DNA from: Haliclona indistincta
Taxonomy: Eukaryota; Porifera; Demospongiae; Haplosclerida; Chalinidae
Length of the DNA stretch: 64,000 bases
NCBI GenBank assembly: GCA_964017065.1
Contig: OZ024786.1
Span: 8,313,047 to 8,377,046, forward strand
Direction of reading: 5' to 3'
Shown: piece after piece, positions 55,401 through 64,000 of the stretch
Layout of the letters: the number at the start of each line of letters is the position of its first letter
Numbering within the stretch: the first letter of the stretch is position 1
Program-made: the position numbers and the translations under genes
The notes under the pieces: model-generated
Told to the model about the DNA's origin: nothing
Seen by the model: the letters and a program-made list of their open reading frames with translations, nothing else
Databases searched by the model: none

Positions 55401-58400
55401 CTCAATGGTGCACGCTTGGGGTTTTGTGAATACGCGGTGGGAACCCAATGGTGCACCCTTGGGGTTTTGTGAATTCGCGGTGGGACCCCAATGGTGCACC
55501 TTAGGGTTTTGTGAATTCGCGGTGGGACCCCAATGGTGCACCCTTGGGGTTTTGTGAATTCGCGGTGGGACCCCAAAGAAGAACCCTTGGGGTTTTGTGA
55601 AATCGCGCTGGGAACCAAATGGTGCACCCTTTGGGTTTTGTGAATTCGCGGTGGGACCCCTATGGTGCACCCTTGGGGTTTTGTGAATTCGCGGTAGGAC
55701 CCCAATGGGTCACCCTTGAGGTTTTGTGACTTCGCGGTGGGACCCTAATGGTGCACCCTTCGGATTTTGTTTATTCGCGGTGGGACCCCAATAGTGCACC
55801 CTTGGGGTTTTGTGAATTCACTGTGGGACCCCAAATGTGCACCCTATGGGTTTTGTGAATTGTCGTTGGGACCCCAATGGAGCACCGTTGGAGTTTTTTG
55901 AATTCGCGGTGGGACCGCAATGTTGCACCATTGGGGTTTTGTGAATTCGCGGTGGGACCCCAATGGTGCACCCTTGGCGTTTTGTGAATTCGCGGTGGGA
56001 CCCCAGTGTTGCACCCTTGGGGTTTTGTGAATTCGCGGTGGGACCCCAATGGTGCACCCTTGGGGTTTTGTGAATTCGCGGTGGGACCCCAATGGTGCAC
56101 CCTTGGGGTTTTGTGAATACGCGGTGGGAACCCAATAGTGCACCCTTGGGGTTTTGTGAATTCGCGGTGGGACCCCAATGGTGCACCCTTGGGGTTTTGT
56201 GAATACGCGGTGGGACCCCAATGTTGCACCCTTGGGGTTTTGTGAATTCGCGGTGGGACACCAATGGTTCACCCTTGGGTTTTTATGAATTCGCGTTGGG
56301 ACCTCAATGGTGCACGCTTGGGGTTTTGTGAATACGCGGTGGGAACCCAATGGTGCACCCTTGGGGTTTTGTGAATTCGCGGTGGGACCCCAATGGTGCA
56401 CCTTTGGGTTTTGTCAATTAGCGGTGGGACCCCAATGGTGCACCCTTGGGGTTTTGTGAATTCGCGGTGGGACCCCAAAGGAGAACCCCTGGGGTTTTGT
56501 GAAATCGCGCTGGGAACCAAATGGTGCACCCTTGGGGTTTTGTGAATTCGCGGTGGGACCCCTATGGTGCACCCTTGGGGTTTTGTGAATTCGCGGTAGG
56601 ACCCCAATGGGTCACCCTTGAGGTTTTGTGACTTCGCGGTGGGACCCCAATGGTGCACCCTTCGGGTTTTGTTTATTCGCGGTGGGACCCCAATGGTGCA
56701 CCCTTGGGGTTTTGTGAATTCGCTGTGGGACCCCAATGGTGCACCCTATGGGTTTTGTGAATTCGCGTTGGGACCCCAATGGAGCACCGTTGGAGTTTTT
56801 TGAATTCGCGGTGGGACCCCAATGTTGCACCCTTGGGGTTTTGTGAATTCGCGGTGGGACCCATATGGTGCACCCTTGGGGTTTTGTGAATTCGCGGTGG
56901 GACCCCAATGTTGCACCCTTGGGGTTTTGTGAATTCGCGGTGGGACCCCAAAGGAGAACCCTTGGGGTTTTGTGAATTCGCGCTGGGAACCCCATGGTGC
57001 ACCCTTGGGGATTTGTGAATTCGCGGTGGGACCCCAATGGCGCACACTTGGGGTTTTGGTGAATTCGCGATGGAACCCCAATGGCGCACACTTGGGGTTT
57101 TGTGAATTCGCGTTGGGACCCAAATGGAGCATTCTTGGGGTTTTTGGAATTCGCGGTCGGACCCAATTGGTGCACCCTTTGGGTTTTGTGAATTCGCGGT
57201 GGGACCCCAATCGTGCACCCTTGGGGTTTTGTGAATTCGCGTTGTGACCACAATGGTGCACCATTGGGGTTTTGTGAATTCGCGGTGGGACCCCAATGTT
57301 GCACCCTTGGGGTTTTGTGAATTCGCGGTGGGACCCCAATGGTGCACTCTTGGGGCTTTGTGAATTCGCGGTGGGGTTGTGAATTCGCGGTGGGACCCCT
57401 ATGGTGCACCCTTGGGGTTTTGTGAATTCGCGGTATGACCCCAATGGGTCACCCTTGAGGTTTTGTGACTTCGCGGTGGGACCCCAATGGTGCACCCTTC
57501 GGGTTTTGTTTATTCGCGGTGGGACCCCAATAGTGCACCCTTGGGGTTTTGTGAATTCGCTGTGGGACCCCAATGGTGCACCCTATGGGTTTTGTGAATT
57601 GTCGTTGGGACCCCAATGGAGCACCGTTGGAGTTTTTTGAATTCGCGGTGGGACCGCAATGTTGCACCCTTGGGGTTTTGTGAATTCGCGGTGGGACCCC
57701 AATGGTGCACCCTTGGGGTTTTGTGAATTCGCGGTGGGACCCCAATGGTGCACCCTTGGGGTTTTGTGAATACGCGGTGGGAACCCAATGGTGCACCCTT
57801 GGGGTTTTGTCAATTCGCGGTGGGACCCCAATGGTGCACCCTTGGGGTTTTGTGAATACGCGGTGGGACCCCAATGTTGCACCCTTGGGGTTTTGTGAAT
57901 TCGCGGTGGGACACCAATGGTTCACCCTTGGGTTTTTATGAATTCGCGTTGGGACCTCAATGGTGCACGCTTGGGGTTTTGTGAATACGCGGTGGGAACC
58001 CAATGGTGCACCCTTGGGGTTTTGTGAATTCGCGGTGGGACCACAATGGTGCACCTTTGGGTTTTGTGAATTCGCGGTGGGACCCCAATGGTGCACCCTT
58101 GGGGTTTTGTGAATTCGCGGTGGGACCCCAAAGGAGAACCCTTGGGGTTTTGTGAAATCGCGCTGGGAACCAAATGGTGCACCCTTGGGGTTTTGTGAAT
58201 TCGCGGTGGGACCCCTATGGTGCACCCTTGGGGTTTTGTGAATTCGCGGTAGGACCCCAATGGGTCACCCTTGAGGTTTTGTGACTTCGCGGTGAGACCC
58301 CAATGGTGCACCCTTCGGGTTTTATTTATTCGCGGTGGGACCCCAATAGTGCACCCTTGGGGTTTTGTGAATTCGCTATGGGACCCCAATGGTGCACCCT

Positions 58401-61400
58401 ATGGGTTTTGTGAATTGTCGTTGGGACCCCAATGGAGCACCGTTGGAGTTTTTTGAATTCGCGGTGGGACCGCAATGTTGCACCCTTGGAGTTTTGTGAA
58501 TTCGCGGTGGGACCCCAATGGTGCACCCTTGGCGTTTTGTGAATTCGCGGTGGGACCCCAATGTTGCACCCTTGGGGTTTTGTGAATTCGCGGTGGGACC
58601 CCAATGGTGCACCCTTGGGGTTTTGTGAATTCGCGGTGGGACCCCAATGGTGCACCCTTGGGGTTTTGTGAATACGCGGTGGGAACCCAATGGTGCACTC
58701 TTGGGGTTTTGTGAATTCGCGGTGGGACCCCAATGGTGCACCCTTGGGGTTTTGTGAATACGCGGTGGGACCCCAATGTTGCACCCTTGGGGTTTTGTGA
58801 ATTCGCGGTGGGACACCAATGGTTCACCCTTGGGTTTTTATGAATTCGCGTTGGGACCTCAATGGTGCACGCTTGGGGTTTTGTGAATACGCGGTGGGAA
58901 CCCAATGGTGCACCCTTGGGGTTTTGTGAATTCGCGGTGGGACCCCAATGGTGCACCTTTGGATTTTGTGAATTCGCGGTGGGACCCCAATGGTGCACCC
59001 TTGGGGTTTTGTGAATTCGCGGTGGGACCCCAAAGGAGAACCCTTGGGGTTTTGTGAAATCGCGCTGGGAACCAAATGGTGCACCCTTGGGGTTTTGTGA
59101 ATTCGCGGTGGGACCCCTATGGTGCACCCTTGGGGTTTTGTGAATTCGCGGTAGGACCCCAATGGGTCACCCTTGAGGTTTTGTGACTTCGCGGTGGGAC
59201 CCCTATGGTGCACCCTTCGGGTTTTGTTTATTCGCGGTGGGACCCCAATGGTGCACCCTTGGGGTTTTGTGAATTCGCTGTGGGACCCCAATGGTGCACC
59301 CTATGGGTTTTGTGAATTCGCGTTGGGACCCCAATGGAGCACCGTTGGAGTTTTTTGAATTCGCGGTGGGACCCCAATGTTGCACCCTTGGGGTTTTGTG
59401 AATTCGCGGTGGGACCCATATGGTGCACCCTTGGGGTTTTGTGAATTCGCGGTGGGACCCCAATGTTGCACCCTTGGGGTTTTGTGAATTCGCGGTGGGA
59501 CCCCAAAGGAGAACCCTTGGGGTTTTGTGAATTCGCGCTGGGAACCCCATGGTGCACCCTTGGGGATTTGTGAATTCGCGGTGGGACTCCAATGGCGCAC
59601 ACTTGGGGTTTTGGTGAATTCGCGATGGAACCCCAATGGCGCACACTTGGGGTTTTGTGAATTCGCGGAGGGTCCCCAATGATGCACCCTTTGGGTTTTA
59701 TGAATTGGCGGTGGGACCGCAATGGTGCACCTTTGTGATTTGGGAATTCGCGGTGGGACCCCAATGGTGCACCCTTGGGGTTTTGGGAATTCGCGGTGGG
59801 ACACCAATGGTGCCCCCTTGGGGTTTTGTGAATTCGCGTTGGAATCCCAATGGTGCATCCTTGTGGTTATGTGAATTCGCGGTGGGACCCCAATTGTGCA
59901 CCCTTGGGGTTTTGTGAATTTGCGGTGGGTCCCCAATGGTGCACCCTTGGGGTTTTGTGAATTCGCGGTGGGACCCCAATGTTGCACCCTTGGGGTTTTG
60001 TGAATTCGCGTTGGGACCACAATGGTGCACCCTTGGGGTTTTGTGAATTCACGGTGGGACCCCAATGGTGCACCCTTGGGGTTTTGTGAATTCGCGGTGG
60101 GACCCCAATTGAGCACCCTTTGAGTTTTGTGAATTCACGGTGGGACCCCAATGTTGCACCCTCGGGGCTTTCTGAATTCGCGGTGGGACCCCAATGGAGC
60201 ACCCTTTGAGTTTTGTGAATTCGCGGTGGGACCCCAATGTTGCACCCTTGGGGTTTTGCAAATTCACGGTGGGACCCTAATGGTGCACCCTTTGGGTTTT
60301 GTGAATTCGCGGTGGACCCCAATGTTGCACTCTTGGGGTTTTGTGTATTCGCGTTGGGACCCCAATGGTGCACACTTGGGGTTTTGTGAATTCGCGTTGG
60401 GACCCCAATGGTGCATTCTTGGGGTTTTGTGAATTCGCGGTCGGATCCAATTGGTGCACCCTTGGGGTTTTGTGAATTCGCGGTGGGACCCCAATGGTGC
60501 ACCCTTGGGGTTTTGTGAATTCGCGGTGGGACCCCAATGGTGCACTCTTGGGGTTTTGTGAATTCGCGGTGGGACCCCAATGGTGCACCCATGGGGTTTT
60601 GTAAATACGCTGTGGGACCTCAATGGTGCACCCTTGGGGTTTTGTGAATTCGCGGTGGTACCCCAATGGTGCAATCTTGGGGTTTTGTGAATTCGCGGTG
60701 GGACCCCAATGTTGCACGCCTGGGGTTTTGTGAATTCGCGTTGGGACCCCAATGGTGCACCCTTGGGGTTTTGTGAATTCGCGTTGGGACACCAATGGTG
60801 CACCCTTGAGGTTTTGAGAATTCGCGGTGGGACCCCAATGGTGCCCCCTTGGGGTTTTGAGAATTCGCGGTGGGACCCCAATGGTGCACCCTTGGGGTTT
60901 TGTGAATTCGCGGTGGGACCCCAATGGTGCACCCTTGGGGTTTTGTGAATACGCGGTGGGACCCTATTGGTGCACCCTTGGGGTTTTGTGAATTCGCGGT
61001 GGGACCCCAATGGTGCACCTTTGGCTTTTGTGAATTCGCGGTGGGACCCCAATGGTGCACCCTTGGGGTTTTGTGAATTCGCGGTGGGACCCCAATGGTG
61101 CACCCTTGGGGTTTTGTGAATACGCGGTGGGACCCCTGTGGTGCACCCTTGGGGTTTTGTGAATTCGCGGTAGGACCCCAATGGGTCACCCTTGAGGTTT
61201 TGTGACTTCGCGGTGGGACCCCAATGGTGCACCCTTCGGGTTTTGTTTATTCGCGGTGGGACCCCAATGGTGCACCCTTGTGGTTTTGTGAATTCGCTGT
61301 GGGACCCCAATGGTGCACCCTATGGGTTTTGTGAATTCGCGTTGGGACCCCAATGGAGCACCGTTGGAGTTTTTTGAATTCGCGGTGGGACCCCAATGTT

Positions 61401-64000
61401 GCACCCTTGGGGTTTTGTGAATTCGCGGTGGGACCCCAATGGTGCACCCTTGGAATTTTGTGAATTATCGGTGGGACCCCAATGGTGCACCCTTGGGGTT
61501 TTGTGAATACGCGGTGGGACCCCAATGTTGCACCCTTGGGGTTTTGTGAATTCGCGGTGGGACCCCAATGGTGCACCCTTGGGGTTTTGTGAATTCACGG
61601 TGGGACCCCAATGGTGCAACCTTGGGGTTTTGTGAATACGCGGTGGGAACCCAATGGTGCACCCTTGGGGTTTTGTGAATTCGCGGTGGGACCCCAATGG
61701 TGCACCTTTGGGTTTTGTGAATTCGCGGTGGGACCCCAATGGTGCACCCTTGGGGTTTTGTGAATTCGCGGTGGGACCCCAAAAAAGAACCCTTGGGATT
61801 TTTTGAAATCGCGCTGGGAACCAAATGGTGCACCCTTGGGGTTTTGTGAATTCGCGGTGGGACCCCTATGGTGCACCCTTGGGGTTTTGTGAATTCGCGG
61901 TAGGACCCCAATGGGTCACCCTTGAGGTTTTGTGACTTCGCGGTGGGACCCCAATGGTGCACCCTTCGGGTTTTGTTTATTCGCGGTGGGACCCTAATGG
62001 TGCACCCTTTGGGTTTTGTGAATTCGCTGTGGGACCCCAATGGTGCACCCTGTGGGTTTTGTGAATTCGCGTTGGGACCCCAATGGAGCACCGTTGGAGT
62101 ATTTTGAATTCGCGGTGGGACCCCAATGTTGCACCCTTGGGGTTTTGTGAATTCGCGGTGGGACCCCAATGGTGCACCCTTGGGGTTTTGTGAATTCGCG
62201 TTGGGACACCAATGGTGCACCCTTGAGGTTTTGAGATTTCGCGGTGGGACCCCAATGGTGCCCCCTTGGGGTTTTGAGAATTCGCGGTGGGACCTCAATG
62301 GTGCACCCTTGGGGTTTTGTGAATTCGCGGTGGGACCCCAATGGTGCACCCTTGGGGTTTTATGAATACGCGGTGGGACCCCATTGGTGCACCCTTGGGG
62401 TTTTGTGAATTCGCGGTGGGACCCCAATGGTGCACCTTTGGCTTTTGTGAATTCGCGGTGGGACCCCAATGGTGCACCCTTGGGGTTTTGTGAATTCGCG
62501 GTGGGACCCCAATGGTGCACCCTTGGGGTTTTGTGAATACGCGGTGGGACCCCTGTGGTGCACCCTTGGGGTTTTGTGAATTCGCGGTAGGACCCCAATG
62601 GGTCACCCTTGAGGTTTTGTGACTTCGTGGTGGGACCCCAATGGTGCACCCTTCGGGTTTTGTTTATTCGCTGTGGGACCCCATTGGTGCACCCTTGGAG
62701 TTTTGTGAATTCGCTGCGGGACCCCAATGGTGCACCCTATGGGTTTTGTGAATTCGCGTTGGGACCCCAATGGAGCACCGTTGGAGTTTTTTGAATTCGC
62801 GGTGGGACCCCAATGTTGCACCCTTGGGGTTTTGTGAATTCGCGGTGGGACCCCAATGGTGCACCCTTGGGGTTTTGTGAAATCGCGGTGGGACCCCAAT
62901 GGTGCACCCTTGGGGTTTTGTGAATACGCGGTGGGACCCCTATGTTGCACCCTTGGGGTTTTGTGAATTCGCGGTGGGACCCCAATGGTGCACCCTTGGG
63001 GTTTTGTGAATTCGCGGTGGGACCCCAATGGTGCACCCTTGGGGTTTTGTGAATACGCGCTGGGAACCCAATGGTGCACCCTTGGGGTTTTGTGAATTCG
63101 CGGTGGGACCCCAATGGTGCACCTTTGGGTTTTGTGAATTCGCGGTGGACCCCAATGGTGCACCCTTGGGGTTTTGTGAATTCGCGGTGGGACCCCAAAA
63201 AAGAACCCTTGGGATTTTGTGAAATCGCGCTGGGAACCAAATGGTGCACCCTTGGGGTTTTGTGAATTCGCGGTGGGACCCCTATGGTGCACCCTTGGGG
63301 TTTTGTGAATTCGCGGTAGGACCCCAATGGGTCACCCTTGAGGTTTTGTGACTTCGCGGTGGGACCCCAATGGTGCACCCTTCGGGTTTTGTTTATTCGC
63401 GGTGGGACCCCAATGGTGCACCCTTTGGGTTTTGTGAATTCGCTGTGGGACCCCAATGGTGCACCCTGTGGGTTTTGTGAATTCGCGTTGGGACCCCAAT
63501 GGAGCACCGTTGGAGTATTTTGAATTCGCGGTGGGACCCCAATGTTGCACCCTTGGGGTTTTGTGAATTCGCGGTGGGACCCCAATGGTGCACCCTTGGG
63601 GTTTTGTGAATTCGCGGTGGGACACCAATGTTGCACCCTTGGGGCTTTATGAATTCGCGGTGGGACCCCAATAGTGCACCCTTGGGGTTTTGTGAATTCG
63701 CTGTGGGACCCCAATGGTGCACCCTTGGGGTTTTGTGAATTCGTGGAGGTACCCCAATGGTGCACCCTTGGGGTTTTGTGAATTCGCGGTGGGACCCCAG
63801 TGTTGCACCCTTGGGGTTTAGTGAATTCGCGTTGGGACCCCAATGGTGCACCCTTGGGGTTTTGTGAATTCGCGTCGGGACAACATAGGTGCACCCTTGA
63901 GGTTTTGTGAATTCGCTTTGGGACCCCAATGGTGCACACTTGGGGATTTGTGAATTCGCGGTGGGACCCCAATGGTGCACCCTTTTGGTTTTGTGAATTC
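49484..64000. repeat. Minisatellite A (43 bp), block 3, running off the window
   Basis: Roughly 335 units, all in one orientation. From about 55.3 kb on it has higher-order structure: the marker unit GGGTCACCCTTGAGG recurs at 55707, 56609, 57446, 58262, 59164, 61183, 61913, 62600 and 63329. Another large duplication links about 50.0 and 52.35 kb (a shortened unit GGTGGAC-TCCCTTGGG is 2337 bp apart). No non-repeat insertion is seen. Minus-strand frames of 400-870 codons are repeat artefacts, as in block 1. Confidence 0.95.

Noticed and set aside
28041..64000. CRISPR-like array of regularly spaced repeats
   Set aside because: Units are directly tandem with no unique spacers, and the genome is eukaryotic; these are minisatellites.

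Overview
This window is repeat-dominated eukaryotic nuclear DNA, most likely from an invertebrate animal. Spliceosomal introns (GT...AG, phase-consistent), AATAAA polyadenylation signals and the mobile-element complement (PIF/Harbinger, animal-type Crypton, TTAA-targeting elements, a DIRS-like tyrosine recombinase, a REL-endonuclease retrotransposon fragment) point to a metazoan. A sponge or cnidarian would fit, but nothing seen is diagnostic. A run of exactly 200 N (36249-36448) is an assembly scaffolding gap.

Layout. 1-2330 is mostly unique sequence. It holds what look like the last four exons of an unidentified gene on the minus strand (1019-2113). From 2330 to about 28040 the backbone is an AT-rich satellite of about 174 bp. 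Each unit carries a long hairpin: arms of up to about 40 bp around a short loop containing GACGCC. The backbone is interrupted by a 12-bp-TIR MITE (3954-4575), a 1.8 kb TTAA element (5289-7081), three nearly identical 0.6 kb TTAA elements (8074, 21714, 23181), a compound element here called Z (9141-11157), a GC-richer composite block (16297-21535), an apparently intact Crypton (24186-25990) and a retrotransposed fragment with a 12-bp target duplication (26814-27834).

The composite block contains a broken DIRS-like tyrosine recombinase and a second copy of the 1.8 kb TTAA element. That second copy is itself split by a 542-bp element with 9-bp target duplications, which carries a tRNA-like pol III promoter and a 53-bp tandem array.

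From 28041 to the end of the window two GC-richer minisatellites dominate: A (43 bp) and B (44 bp). Their order is A (28041-35975), inverted A (35977-36248), the gap, a second Z copy holding an apparently complete PIF/Harbinger transposon (37162-39807), 300 bp of unassigned DNA, B (40275-43530), A (43531-47430), B (47431-49483) and A (49484-64000, running off the end). The very long reading frames in A and B are by-products of stop-free repeat units whose lengths are not multiples of three.

Genes that look functional: the Harbinger pair and the Crypton recombinase. The Harbinger pair is a 4-exon Myb/SANT-like DNA-binding protein (232 aa) and a convergent 5-exon DDE transposase (366 aa) with its acidic residues visible, inside imperfect ~38-bp TIRs and a 3-bp ATT duplication. 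The Crypton recombinase is a single-exon 462-aa protein with R225/H355/R358/H381/Y390. Several insertions can be proved by comparison with an empty site elsewhere in the window, so the order of nesting can be read: satellite, then Z, then Harbinger or LINE; and composite block, then 1.8 kb TTAA element, then 9-bp-TSD element.
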